Source of the DNA: Alphaproteobacteria bacterium
GTDB taxonomy: Bacteria > Pseudomonadota > Alphaproteobacteria > Micropepsales > Micropepsaceae
Assembly: GCA_947467345.1 (NCBI GenBank)
Contig: CANIHD010000008.1
Location: 62,001 to 126,000 of the forward strand
Direction of reading: 5' to 3'
DNA length: 64,000 bases
The notes beneath the pieces are model-generated. The model searched no databases. It was given only the letters and a program-made list of their open reading frames with translations, and was not told the origin of the DNA. This document shows, one piece after another, positions 31,447-40,593 of this stretch. Within the stretch, counting starts at the first letter, position 1. Every line of letters starts with the position of its first letter. A program made the position numbers and the translations under genes.

Positions 31447-32313
31447 TTAAGGGCGGCCAAGCACCAAGGCTGTCCACGGACCTTGGCGCAAAGCCTCGCG
31501 CAATTGCAGGCCTTGCGGGCGATAAAAGCTGAGCACCATGTTTTCCTGCCAGCGCAGCAGGCCTGAGAGCACCACCACGCCGCCTGGTGCCACTAATGCG
31601 GTCAACGGCAGTGCGAGCTGCGTCAGAGGGCCGGCCAGAATATTGGCGAGGATGAGATCGTAGGGCGCATTTGCACGAATGACGGGATGCGTCATGCCTT
31701 CGGCGATCGCGGCCGAGATCAGCGGCGACACGCCGTTGGTACGCGCATTTTCGCGCGTGACGTCAACCGCGACGGGATCGATGTCGGTGGCAAGCACACG
31801 CCGCTTCCACAATTTCGCTGCCGCGATGGCAAGCACGCCGGTGCCGCAGCCGACATCGAGAACGCGCGTGCAGCGCTTCTCACGCGCGATCAGCGACAGC
31901 GCGGTGAGGCACAACGCCGTCGTCTCATGGTGCCCGGTGCCGAAGGCGAGGCCCGCTTCGATGCGAAGCGGAATGACGCCAGGCGGCACTTTGCCAAAAT
32001 CGTGCATGCCATAGACGAAGAAGCGGCCGGCGCGCACCGGCGGCAGGCCTTCCTGGCTCAGACGGATCCAATCCTGATCGGGTAAGGGCGCGGCTTCGAC
32101 GGGAAGACCGGTGAGATGGCGCAAGAAGGCGGTATCGGGTTCGTCGATATAAAGCGCATCCACCGTGGCGTTCGGACTGAACGGCTCTTCGGCAATGAGA
32201 ACAGCCTGCGGCGCCGGCGGCGTGAGCTCGAGCAGCGCGGCAATATCCGGCGCGTGTTCTTTCGGCAGCGTCACGGAAGCTTTCCAAAGCGGTGGCGTGT
32301 GCGTGGTGTTCAT
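31447..32313 (-). CDS. prmA: ribosomal protein L11 methyltransferase
   Basis: PrmA trimethylates ribosomal protein L11. The 288-residue protein has a small N-terminal substrate-recognition domain and a Rossmann SAM domain with RVLDVGCGTGVLAIAAAKL, then VLATDIDPVAVDVTRENA and DLILANILAGPLTQLA. FGTGHHETTALCL precedes motif I, as in PrmA. The start overlaps the stop of the helicase gene by four bases, so the two are translated in series. Confidence 0.94.
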   Translation of the reverse strand: MNTTHTPPLWKASVTLPKEHAPDIAALLELTPPAPQAVLIAEEPFSPNATVDALYIDEPDTAFLRHLTGLPVEAAPLPDQDWIRLSQEGLPPVRAGRFFVYGMHDFGKVPPGVIPLRIEAGLAFGTGHHETTALCLTALSLIAREKRCTRVLDVGCGTGVLAIAAAKLWKRRVLATDIDPVAVDVTRENARTNGVSPLISAAIAEGMTHPVIRANAPYDLILANILAGPLTQLALPLTALVAPGGVVVLSGLLRWQENMVLSFYRPQGLQLREALRQGPWTALVLGRP

Positions 32314-34661
32314 GCGCGGGAAACAAATCCATCAATGACGCGTTTCGAGCCGGCTTTCTCGAAATCGACCAAGAGCTTGTTGCCTTCCACCGCGACGACG
32401 CGGCCATAGCCGAATTTCTGATGGAAGACGCGCTCACCAGTGGAATAAATCGACGTGCCGGTGTCGGTGCCCGTCACAGTTTTCGCCTTGGCGTCGATCA
32501 CCGTGCCGCGCTGCCAGCCGCTATTGCTGCGCGTGTCCATTTTGGCGCGCGCTTCCTGCACGCGGCGCCAGCCTGGACTGGAATAGGTGCTCTCGCTCGA
32601 GAAATTGGGCGATGCGGTGTTGTCGCGGAATGAGCCGTAATTTCCGTAGAAACCTTCGTCGACGAAACTGTCGATATGCTGCGCCGGCAGATCGCCGATG
32701 AAGCGGGAGGGTAGGCCGTTCTGCCACGTGCCGTGCACGCGCCGATTGGACGCAAAGCTCACGTAAGCGCGTTTGCGTGCGCGCGTGAGGCCGACATAGG
32801 CAAGGCGCCGTTCTTCTTCGAGACCAGCGGTTCCCTTTTCGTCCAGCGTGCGCTGCGAAGGAAACAGGCCCTCTTCCCATCCGGGTAGAAAGACGCGCTC
32901 GAATTCCAAACCCTTGGCGGCGTGGAGCGTCATCAGATTGATGCGGTCGGTGCTTTGCTCACCGGCTTCCACTTCCATCACCAGCGAGACATGTTCGAGG
33001 AACGCGGTGAGCGATTCAAACTGCTCCATGGAACGCACAAGTTCTTTGAGGTTTTCGAGGCGCCCCGCCGCTTCCGGCGTTTTGTCCACCTTCAGCATGT
33101 CGGTGTAGCCGGATTCATCCAGCACCATTTCCGCGAGGTCGGTATGCGGCAGCGTGCCCGCCACCGATTGCCAGCGCGCGAAGGATTTCACCAACGCGCC
33201 CAAAGCCGTGCGCGCTTTCGGGGCCAATTCGTCGCTCGACGACAATTCCATCGCCGCTGCCAGAAGCGGCAGGCTCGCGCTGCGGGCATGATTGTGCAGC
33301 GCCTGAATGGAGGCATCGCCGATGCCGCGCTTGGGCTTGTTGATGATGCGCTCGAATGCGAGATCGTCGTCGCCTTGTGCGATCACGCGCAAATAGGCGA
33401 GGGCGTCGCGCACTTCCGCCCGCTCATAGAAACGAGGGCCGCCAATGACGCGGTAGGGTAGGCCAAGCGCCAAAAAGCGGTCTTCGAATTCGCGCATCTG
33501 AAACGAGGCGCGCACTAGCACCGCCATTTGCGCGAAGGGAACGCCGCCGCGATGCAGCGTCTCGGCTTCGGATGCAACGCCGCGCGCTTCTTCCTCGGCG
33601 TCCCACAACCCCTTCACCTGAACCTTGTCGCCGTCCTCGGCGGATTCGGTCCACAGCGTCTTGCCCAGCCGCCCTTTATTGGCGGAGATCAATCCGGACG
33701 CCGCAGCCAAGATATTCGCGGTAGAGCGGTAATTGCGTTCCAGGCGGATGGTTTTGGCGCCGGGAAAATCGCGGTCGAAACGCAAAATGTTTTCCACCTC
33801 GGCGCCGCGCCAGCCATAGATCGATTGGTCGTCATCGCCGACAACGCAGAGATTCTTGTTCACGCCGGACAAAAGCCGCAGCCACAAATATTGCGCCGTA
33901 TTGGTGTCCTGATATTCGTCCACCAGCATGTACGAGAATCGGTGTTGGTAGTCGTCGAGGATTTCCTTGTTCGCCCGCATGAAGGCGATGGGCTCCAGCA
34001 GAAGATCGCCGAAATCAGCGGCGTTCAGCGTTTTCAGCCGTGCCTGATATTGCCGGTAAAGCTCTTTGCCCTTGCCGAAAGCAAAGCCTTGGCCTTCGCC
34101 CTCGGACACATCGACCGGAGTGAGGCCGCGGTTTTTCCAGCCGTCGATCATGGCGGCGAGGGTGCGGGCAGGCCAACGCTTCTCGTCGATCTTCTCCGCT
34201 TCCATAATCTGCTTCATCAGCCGCAGCTGGTCGTCGGCATCGAGAATCGTGAAACTCGGTTTCAGCCCTGCAAGCTCGGCATGGCGCCGCAACATGCGCG
34301 CGCCGATGGAATGGAACGTACCGAGCCATGGCATGCCTTCGACCGTGCCGCCGATCAGCGCGCCGATTCGCTCTTTCATTTCGCGCGCGGCTTTATTGGT
34401 GAAGGTCACGGAGAGAATCTGGCTGGGCCAGGCGCGCCGTGTGGCCAGGATATGCGCCAGCCGCGTGGTCAGAACGCGGGTCTTGCCGGTGCCGGCGCCG
34501 GCCAAAACCAGCACGGGGCCGTCCAGCGACAGCACCGCTTCGCGCTGTTCGGCGTTGAGGCCGCGCAAATAGACGGGTTCCCCGACGGGCTTGGCCCGCT
34601 CCGGAGGCGCTTCAAAGGCCGCATCCAGGGGATCGGCTAAGGGGTCGCTGGGCAGAGTCAT
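32310..34661 (-). CDS. UvrD/PcrA-type ATP-dependent DNA helicase
   Basis: A superfamily 1A 3'-5' helicase of 783 residues from ATG 34661. Motifs: Q motif LNAEQREAVLSLDGPVLVLA, Walker A AGAGTGKTRVL, Ia (TFTNKAAREMKERI), II (VDEYQDTN), III (GDDDQSIYGWRGA), IV (ERNYRST), V (LMTLHAAKGLEFERVFL), VI (EERRLAYVGLTRAR). A C-terminal Tudor-like segment (GERVFHQKFGYGRVVAVEG) is the part that contacts RNA polymerase in PcrA/UvrD. It serves mismatch and nucleotide excision repair. A further 31 upstream residues are open but unconserved. It is divergent from matB across 120 bases. Confidence 0.93.
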   Translation of the reverse strand: MTLPSDPLADPLDAAFEAPPERAKPVGEPVYLRGLNAEQREAVLSLDGPVLVLAGAGTGKTRVLTTRLAHILATRRAWPSQILSVTFTNKAAREMKERIGALIGGTVEGMPWLGTFHSIGARMLRRHAELAGLKPSFTILDADDQLRLMKQIMEAEKIDEKRWPARTLAAMIDGWKNRGLTPVDVSEGEGQGFAFGKGKELYRQYQARLKTLNAADFGDLLLEPIAFMRANKEILDDYQHRFSYMLVDEYQDTNTAQYLWLRLLSGVNKNLCVVGDDDQSIYGWRGAEVENILRFDRDFPGAKTIRLERNYRSTANILAAASGLISANKGRLGKTLWTESAEDGDKVQVKGLWDAEEEARGVASEAETLHRGGVPFAQMAVLVRASFQMREFEDRFLALGLPYRVIGGPRFYERAEVRDALAYLRVIAQGDDDLAFERIINKPKRGIGDASIQALHNHARSASLPLLAAAMELSSSDELAPKARTALGALVKSFARWQSVAGTLPHTDLAEMVLDESGYTDMLKVDKTPEAAGRLENLKELVRSMEQFESLTAFLEHVSLVMEVEAGEQSTDRINLMTLHAAKGLEFERVFLPGWEEGLFPSQRTLDEKGTAGLEEERRLAYVGLTRARKRAYVSFASNRRVHGTWQNGLPSRFIGDLPAQHIDSFVDEGFYGNYGSFRDNTASPNFSSESTYSSPGWRRVQEARAKMDTRSNSGWQRGTVIDAKAKTVTGTDTGTSIYSTGERVFHQKFGYGRVVAVEGNKLLVDFEKAGSKRVIDGFVSRA

Positions 34662-34781
34662 ATTTACCCTACCCTTAGCAAAGGGAACGGGGCGTGTCCT
34701 GTATTTGTTCTCGCTTGTCTTGGCCGCGAAAACGGGGCCAAACCTGACCGCCAAATCCGTTCTTCGCCTATTCGAGGGTTC

Positions 34782-36299
34782 ATGCCAGGCAATCTGTTTT
34801 CACTGTTCCGCGGCGCCATTGTCGATGAGAACAAAGTCTTCATCCGCACCTCCACGGGCCGCACGCTCACCTATGGCGAAATGGTTTCGCTCTCGGGCCG
34901 AATGGCGAATGCCCTGGTCACCGCCGGTGTGAAGCCTGGAGATAGGGTTGCGGTTCAAGTCGACAAGAGCCCCGAAGCCATTGTGCTCTATCTCGCCTGC
35001 TTGCGCGTGGGCGCCGTCTATCTGCCGCTGAACAATGCCTACACGCTGGCGGAACTCGAATATTTCATCGGCGATTCTGAACCGAAGATCTTTGTCGCCA
35101 CGCCAGAACGCGCCGGCACGATCGGCGCCATCGCGGCGAAGCTTGGCGTAAGCATGCTCGAAACGCTGGCGACGGACGGCACCGGGTCGCTGACGAATCG
35201 CGCGCGGGGCCTAAGCCCCGAATTCGCGGACGTGCCCATGAAGGGAGATGAGCTGGCCGCGATTCTCTACACGTCAGGCACAACCGGGCGTTCCAAAGGC
35301 GCAATGCTGAGCCACGACAATCTGGCTTCGAATGCGATCACACTGAAGGACCTCTGGCACTTCACCTCGCGCGACGTGTTGCTGCACGCGCTGCCGATTT
35401 TCCATGTGCACGGATTGTTCGTGGCCACGAACGTCATGTTGGCTGCCAACGGCTCGATGATTTTCTTGCCCAAGCTTGATCCGGACGACGTGTTTCGCGC
35501 TTTGCCCGAGGCCACGGCGATGATGGGCGTGCCGACATTTTACGTGCGCTTACTGCAGGATAAGCGCCTCTGCCGCGAAACCACGGGCCATATGCGCCTG
35601 TTTGTTTGCGGCTCCGCGCCCCTGCTTGCCGATACGCACCGCGAATGGAGCGAGCGCACCGGCCACGCGATTCTCGAACGCTACGGGATGAGCGAAACCA
35701 ACATGCTGACCTCGAATCCGTATGACGGCGAACGCGTCCCCGGCGCCGTCGGCACGCCATTGCCGGGCGTATCGTTGCGCGTGGTCGATCCCGAAACCGG
35801 CGCAGGCGTGCCCCATGGTGAGATTGGTATGATCGAGGTCAAAGGGCCGAATGTTTTTTCGGGCTATTGGCGCATGCCGGAGAAAACGAAAGCCGAGTTC
35901 CGCGATGACGGATTTTTCATAACCGGCGATCTCGGGCGGTTCGACGAACGCGGTTATGTCTGCATTGTCGGGCGCGGCAAAGACCTGATCATCAGCGGCG
36001 GCTACAATGTCTATCCGAAAGAGGTAGAGACCGAACTGGATGCCATTCCGGGCGTGATCGAATCGGCCGTGATCGGCATTCCACACAAGGATTTCGGAGA
36101 AGGCGTCACCGCTGTCGTCGTAGCGAAAGCAGGAAGCGCACTGAACGAGGCCAGCGCTTTGACATTGCTTCGTCAGCGCCTGGCAAACTTCAAGCTTCCC
36201 AAGCGTATCTTCTTCGTGGACGATCTGCCGCGCAACACGATGGGCAAGGTTCAGAAAAACGTGCTGCGGGAAACATATAAAAATATTTACGCGAACTAA
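34782..36299 (+). CDS. matB: malonyl-CoA synthetase (malonate-CoA ligase)
   Basis: A 505-residue adenylate-forming enzyme. ATP/AMP motifs are ILYTSGTTGRSKGAML, YGMSETNM, GDLGRFDERGY, and the C-terminal GRGKDLIISGGYNVYPKE, with the catalytic Lys in PRNTMGKVQKNVLR. Both the length and the motif context (IFHVHGLFVATNV, MGVPTFYVRLLQ) agree closely with what I remember of rhizobial MatB, so I call malonyl-CoA synthetase over a generic acyl-CoA ligase. It would turn free malonate into malonyl-CoA. The usual partners matA (decarboxylase) and matC (carrier) are not present in the window. Confidence 0.85.
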   Translation: MPGNLFSLFRGAIVDENKVFIRTSTGRTLTYGEMVSLSGRMANALVTAGVKPGDRVAVQVDKSPEAIVLYLACLRVGAVYLPLNNAYTLAELEYFIGDSEPKIFVATPERAGTIGAIAAKLGVSMLETLATDGTGSLTNRARGLSPEFADVPMKGDELAAILYTSGTTGRSKGAMLSHDNLASNAITLKDLWHFTSRDVLLHALPIFHVHGLFVATNVMLAANGSMIFLPKLDPDDVFRALPEATAMMGVPTFYVRLLQDKRLCRETTGHMRLFVCGSAPLLADTHREWSERTGHAILERYGMSETNMLTSNPYDGERVPGAVGTPLPGVSLRVVDPETGAGVPHGEIGMIEVKGPNVFSGYWRMPEKTKAEFRDDGFFITGDLGRFDERGYVCIVGRGKDLIISGGYNVYPKEVETELDAIPGVIESAVIGIPHKDFGEGVTAVVVAKAGSALNEASALTLLRQRLANFKLPKRIFFVDDLPRNTMGKVQKNVLRETYKNIYAN

Positions 36300-36342
36300 G
36301 GCGGCGTAAGACCGCTAAGCGTCACGGGGGCCAGACAGATTC

Positions 36343-36768
36343 ATGCATGACTGGACGAATGCTGCTTTAGGCGGCGCCATGATCGGTTTGGCCAGCGCGG
36401 GGCTGTTGCTCTCCATCGGTCGCATTGCGGGCGTCAGCGGAATTCTCGCGAACGCGATCGGTGCCGTGCCTGGCCTTTGGCGCTGGGCATTTCTGGCGGG
36501 TCTCGTGGCATCGCCATTGTGGGCGCCGCTCGTGGGAGCGCCCTATGCGATTGCGCATTATCAGGGCGGGCCGTTTTTTCTTGTTGCGGCGGGGCTTTTG
36601 GTCGGCATCGGCACGCAGCTCGGTAACGGCTGCACCAGCGGACATGGCGTGTGCGGCATTGCGAATTTTTCGCTGCGCTCGCTGGTCGCCGCCGTCACAT
36701 TCATGATCGCTGCCATGATCACAGTTGCCTTCGTCCGTCATGTGCTGCCGGTTTTTACAGGTCTCTGA
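36343..36768 (+). CDS. YeeE/YedE-family sulfur-compound transporter, first half
   Basis: A 141-residue membrane protein with four hydrophobic helices and the family signature GNGCTSGHGVCGIANFS, whose Cys residues are conserved in YeeE/YedE proteins (thiosulfate uptake in known members; the related PmpA is tied to sulfur metabolism). It forms a pair with the next gene, starting two bases later, each giving half of what is a longer single chain in other bacteria. The gene begins 43 bases after matB and may be cotranscribed. The exact substrate is not shown by the sequence. Confidence 0.88.
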   Translation: MHDWTNAALGGAMIGLASAGLLLSIGRIAGVSGILANAIGAVPGLWRWAFLAGLVASPLWAPLVGAPYAIAHYQGGPFFLVAAGLLVGIGTQLGNGCTSGHGVCGIANFSLRSLVAAVTFMIAAMITVAFVRHVLPVFTGL

Positions 36769-36769
36769 C

Positions 36770-37219
36770 ATGCGCGAGATCGCCGGCCTCGTTCTCGCCG
36801 CCCTGTTCGGCCTTGTCTTCGGCCTCGGTCTGGTCGTGTCGCAGATGACCGACCCGGCGCGCATCATCGCTTTCCTCGATGTGCTGGGTGATTGGAATCC
36901 GTCGCTGCTGTTCGTGATGGTGAGTGCGGTCGTTGTTGCGGCTCCGGCGTTTTGGTTGGCGCGGCACAGCCACACGCATCACGCTTTGCTGGGTGACGAT
37001 TTCCAGCTTCCGCCCAACCGCACCAAGATCGACAGTTCTCTGATCGTAGGCGCCGCCATATTCGGCGTGGGTTGGGGGCTGGCCGGCCTATGCCCAGGCC
37101 CGGCCTTGGCATTGCTCGGCACCATCGACATCGGTGCGCTTCTATTTGTGCCGGCGCTGATTTTTGGGGCTCTAACGACGCGTTTCATACGCGCGCGCAT
37201 GACGGCAAAATCAATTTGA
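36770..37219 (+). CDS. YeeE/YedE-family partner (DUF6691), second half
   Basis: A 149-residue membrane protein with four helices; the second repeat ends with GWGLAGLCPGPALALLG, which parallels the GCTSGHG motif of its partner and includes the conserved Cys. The DPARIIAFLDVLGDWNPSL stretch is characteristic of this family (PmpB-like). I use ATG 36770, directly after the preceding stop. The pair probably forms one channel for a small sulfur species. It is convergent with the GtrA gene, 11 bases away. Confidence 0.88.
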   Translation: MREIAGLVLAALFGLVFGLGLVVSQMTDPARIIAFLDVLGDWNPSLLFVMVSAVVVAAPAFWLARHSHTHHALLGDDFQLPPNRTKIDSSLIVGAAIFGVGWGLAGLCPGPALALLGTIDIGALLFVPALIFGALTTRFIRARMTAKSI

Positions 37220-37230
37220 CGCGTGAAGCT

Positions 37231-37656
37231 TTATTTGGCGTCGCTTTTGCCGCCGTCCGGAATAAAGATGAAACGCACTGCCGCGAGATAGTTGAACGCT
37301 AGCGCTGCGATAGCGGCGCATGCGACCGCGAAGAACACGCCCCAAAGCGTAGGCGGAAAGAATTGCAGCAACACATAATAGACGGCGTAATTGATAAGCG
37401 CGCCAAGAGTTGTGGACGCCAAATAGGTTATCCAGCCATTGGCGTAGCGCGTCTTCGAGCGCCCCTCGAAGGTCCAAATCTGGTGCAGAAAATAGGTGGC
37501 GAAACTCGCCACCAAAAACGCCGGCACGCGCGCGACTTCAGGCGATATCTGGCCGGTGCTCACTTGCAGCACGGTCAGGCCGGAATCGATCCCAAATCCG
37601 ATTCCGCCAACCATGGAATAGCGAAACAGCCGTTGTTTAAGCAGCCACGCGATCAT
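37231..37656 (-). CDS. GtrA-family membrane protein (polyprenyl-linked sugar translocation)
   Basis: A 141-residue protein with four transmembrane helices: FRYSMVGGIGFGIDSGLTVL, the second near VARVPAFLVASFATYFLHQIW, then NYAVYYVLLQFF and FNYLAAVRFIF. This is the GtrA pattern; such proteins are thought to flip or assist undecaprenyl-phosphate-linked sugars. ATG 37656 overlaps the stop of the upstream GT2 gene (ATGA), so it is the third gene of a GT39-GT2-GtrA operon. It remains intact although the two genes before it are interrupted. Confidence 0.88.
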   Translation of the reverse strand: MIAWLLKQRLFRYSMVGGIGFGIDSGLTVLQVSTGQISPEVARVPAFLVASFATYFLHQIWTFEGRSKTRYANGWITYLASTTLGALINYAVYYVLLQFFPPTLWGVFFAVACAAIAALAFNYLAAVRFIFIPDGGKSDAK

Positions 37657-38648
37657 TCGCGCCGCGCTTTTCCCGCCTTCGGGCCTTCGAAAGAGAGATA
37701 GGCAAGGCGCCGCACTTCTCTGCGGCCATGCGTGACCGTATCGAGGATTAATCCGGACGCGATCGAGAGCATGGCCATAAGCGTGAGGCCAACGCAGGCA
37801 ATGGCCGTCGGCAGGCGTGGGACGAGGCCGGTTTGGTAATAGGTGAGGGCAAGCGGAACGGCGAGGATGATCGCAACGAGCGCGAAGACACCGCCGACAA
37901 GAGAAAAGAATAGAGCGGGACGTTCCTGACGAAACATCGACAACATGGTCATGAGGATGCACCAGCCATCATGATAGGTCCGCAATTTGCTGACAGAGCC
38001 TTCGCCGCGTTCGGCATAAGGCGTTACGATTTCGCCGACCGGCATGCGCAGCGCCAAGGCATGAACGGAAATTTCCGTTTCGATTTCGAACCCGCTGGAA
38101 AGCGAAGGGAAGGTTTTCACAAAGCGCCGCGTGAACACGCGATGGCCGCTCAATATGTCGCTGAAGGCACGTCCGAACATTCAGGCCAGAAAGCTTGTGA
38201 ACAGCGCGTTGCCAAACCGGTGTCCCGCCCGATATGCGGCTGCCGCTTCGCTCTTGCGGCACCCGACGACCATGTCCACGCATTGCTCGGTCGCCATGGC
38301 AATCATCGCTTGCGCGGAACCCGGATCGTAAGTGGCGTCGCCGTCCGCCATAATATAAATATCGGCTTCGATGTCGGCGAACATGCGCCGCACGACATTG
38401 CCTTTTCCCTGGCGAGTTTCGGTTCGCACAATGGCGCCCGCGGCCGCCGCCCGCTCACGCGACGCATCGCGGGAATTATTGTCGTAGAGGTAAATGTCTG
38501 CGGTCGGCAGGGCCTCGCGGAAACCCTTCACCGTCTGTGCGATGGCCGCCTCTTCGTTGTAACAGGGAAGGAGCACGGCGATGCGCAACGTCTGAGGGGA
38601 CAACTCTGTCATGCTTGTATAGGCCTGCTGTTGTGCGTGCATATCCAT
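37653..38648 (-). pseudogene. GT2 glycosyltransferase (polyprenyl-phosphate sugar synthase type), interrupted by an in-frame TGA
   Basis: Two collinear pieces in the same frame form one GT2 enzyme. The N-terminal piece (38648-38184) has RIAVLLPCYNEEAAIAQTV and the DXD region IYIMADGDATYDP. The C-terminal piece (38180-37653) has DILSGHRVFTRRFV, GFEIETEISVHAL, SKLRTYHDGW and two membrane helices. A single TGA at 38183-38181 separates them, followed at once by ATG. Without it the frame is 331 codons, typical of dolichyl-phosphate-mannose-synthase-like enzymes. It is probably a nonsense mutation (or sequence error); stop-restart translation of two half-proteins is conceivable. The enzyme would load a sugar onto undecaprenyl phosphate for the adjacent GT39. 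Confidence 0.85.
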
Positions 38649-38672
38649 GGAGAACCTATACGGGAATCCGGA

Positions 38673-40322
38673 CTATTCGGCGGTAGCGCCAAGTGTCGCT
38701 GCCTTAGCAGGAAAATTAATCTGGCGAAGCATTCGCATGTTCGGCGTTTGCGGGGTAAGGGTCCGGTATATCGTCGTTAATCCCGGGTCCCCGACATGCG
38801 GTTCCTCGGCAATCTCGCGAAAGCCGGAGCCCGGAAGGCCTAACCCTGCCCGTAATTGGTCACTATGTTCGAAGCCCGTTTGATAGGGCTGAGTCACGAG
38901 GATCACTCCTGCGGCATTCAAATTCTTCACCGCTTGAAGCACGGCCGCGGGATCCGAATATTTCAATGCGTAGCGACGTCCCATGAAATCGCTCTCGGCC
39001 AGGAACTCCGAACTCCGCACCACGTAGATGTGCTTTCCGGGATCGCGTATGGCGATTTCAGCAATGGTGGCGCCTTCCGCTGAGGTCGATCCGTCGATGA
39101 TCCAAACCTCGGGGCTGCCGTCTTTGACGACTTCCTCGGCGGCGATATCGAGTTTCAAATTAGGCTTCGCGTGAGGTTCCGCGAGATACAGCAACGAAGG
39201 ATAGGCGGCGCCCGCGATCAGAACCGCTAAGACGCCCCGGCGCGCAGTATTCGAAGAAAAGCTGCTCATCCAAGCATAGCAAGCGGCGAGTCCAAACACC
39301 GCGAGCACGATCAACGCCGGAAGTGTCGGCGCCACATAGCGGTTGGCCAGATCCGCCGGCACGATCATTTGAAACAACAATGTTGCGGCGATCAGGGCTA
39401 AGCATGAGGCGGCGGCTTCCCAACGCGCGCTATAGTCGCGGCGCGTTGACCAAGACCACCACACACCTGCGAGCGCGAGAAGGATCGCCACAGGACCGAC
39501 AGCCTCAAGCGCAAAAACGGGATTGGCTTGCAACGCACTCCAGGCATAAGCGAGGCCTGGTTTGAAATTGAATCCGTCCGCCGAAATTCCCGTCGTTACG
39601 ACATACCAGGGCGTGACGAGCAGAAGGGCCGCGGCAAGGCCGAGATAGGTGTACTTGTTCGCCAGCAATTTCCATTGGCCGGTGAACGCGATGTGAAGAA
39701 GCGGGAAGAGCGCTATCAGCCAGCCATTTCCCTTGATGAGAACGGCGAAGCCAGCCAAAGCGGCCACAAGAAGGGCGCGCAACGCATTTGGTTTTTTGCT
39801 GAAATAAACCCATGCGGCAGAAGCTGCCAGGAGCGCCGCCGTCACCGGCTGATCAAGCAGGAAATATTGCCCCGACCAAATCACCATCGGTAGGCTTGTG
39901 TACCAAGGCCCCGCCAGAATGGCCGCGAGTGGACCGAAGAAGCGCAAGGTGATCGCGGCAATCGCGATGACCGGCAGCGTGGAAACGAGAATGTTGAGGA
40001 TGAGCGCGACGGGCGGTGTTGCGGGAAAGACCAAGAATAGAAGCCCGAAAATTCCGTAATAGGCGGGCGGCTAGTGCCCAATCGCCAATTTCGGATAGTG
40101 AAGATAGTAATTGGTGGCGAATTCCATCGGATGCTTTCCGAGGCCAGTGAGGAAATAGTCTCGGAAGAATACGGAATTGAGGAAATGCGACGGCTCGTCG
40201 GGATTGTTGAAGCCCGCGTGAAGCGAACCGAATAAAGCCGTGCTCGACACAGTTAATGCAACCGCAAGCCCGTAAGCGAGTGCAATTGGCCATTGGCGTC
40301 GGAAACATTGACCAAGCGGCAT
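38673..40322 (-). pseudogene. GT39-type membrane glycosyltransferase, interrupted by an in-frame TAG
   Basis: From ATG 40322 the frame encodes a signal-anchor helix and NNPDEPSHFLNS, with the acidic residues expected at the active site of PMT/ArnT-like enzymes. It then reads YPKLAIGH, TAG (40073-40071), and continues in the same frame with PPAYYGIFGLL and a long polytopic part to 38673. In related proteins this place reads GHWPP, so the stop is most simply a TGG (Trp) to TAG change. The whole is 549 positions with about ten or more helices. A downstream restart would lack the DE motif, so activity is probably lost. It is the first gene of the GT39-GT2-GtrA operon. Confidence 0.85.
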
Positions 40323-40413
40323 TGTATACTCTCTGCGTTCGGGCACGATTGCTGAATTGTACACGAAGCTATGAACGCCGTGTGAAGCCAAACGCCGCAA
40401 GACGCAGCCATTT

Positions 40414-40593
40414 CTAATCTTCGCGCTTTTTGCCTTCGAGGTCTTGCTGCTCTTTTTCGCGAAGCGCGGCGCTTAATTTGGATACGCGCTGCGGCGTGCC
40501 GAATTTGGTGCGGTTCTCTATTGCGCGCGCGTCTTTCTCAGCCCGCATTTTGCCTTTTCGTACGCCGCGCAAATTAACGATATCGGCGCTCAC
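40414..40593 (-). CDS. DUF4169 family small protein
   Basis: A 59-residue, strongly charged protein beginning SADIVNLRGVRKGKMRAEKD and rich in Lys, Arg and Glu, predicted largely helical. The N-terminal DIVNLR...RK pattern and the ENR.KFG motif match DUF4169, which in Alphaproteobacteria lies near fumC and an RHH protein. The start is GTG 40593, inside the GST stop (GTGA overlap), with AGG a few bases upstream. The function is unknown. Confidence 0.75.
   Translation of the reverse strand: MSADIVNLRGVRKGKMRAEKDARAIENRTKFGTPQRVSKLSAALREKEQQDLEGKKRED

Noticed and set aside
34690-34775. Possible SOS (LexA) box in the helicase/matB intergenic region
   Set aside because: The alphaproteobacterial pattern is GTTC-N7-GTTC. 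I see only GTTC-N7-TCTT and GTTC-N7-ATTC, too degenerate to support.
38181-38183. TGA in the GT2 gene as a selenocysteine codon
   Set aside because: Glycosyltransferases of this family are not selenoproteins, the place is not catalytic, and no SECIS-like hairpin is evident right after it; nonsense mutation or error is simpler.
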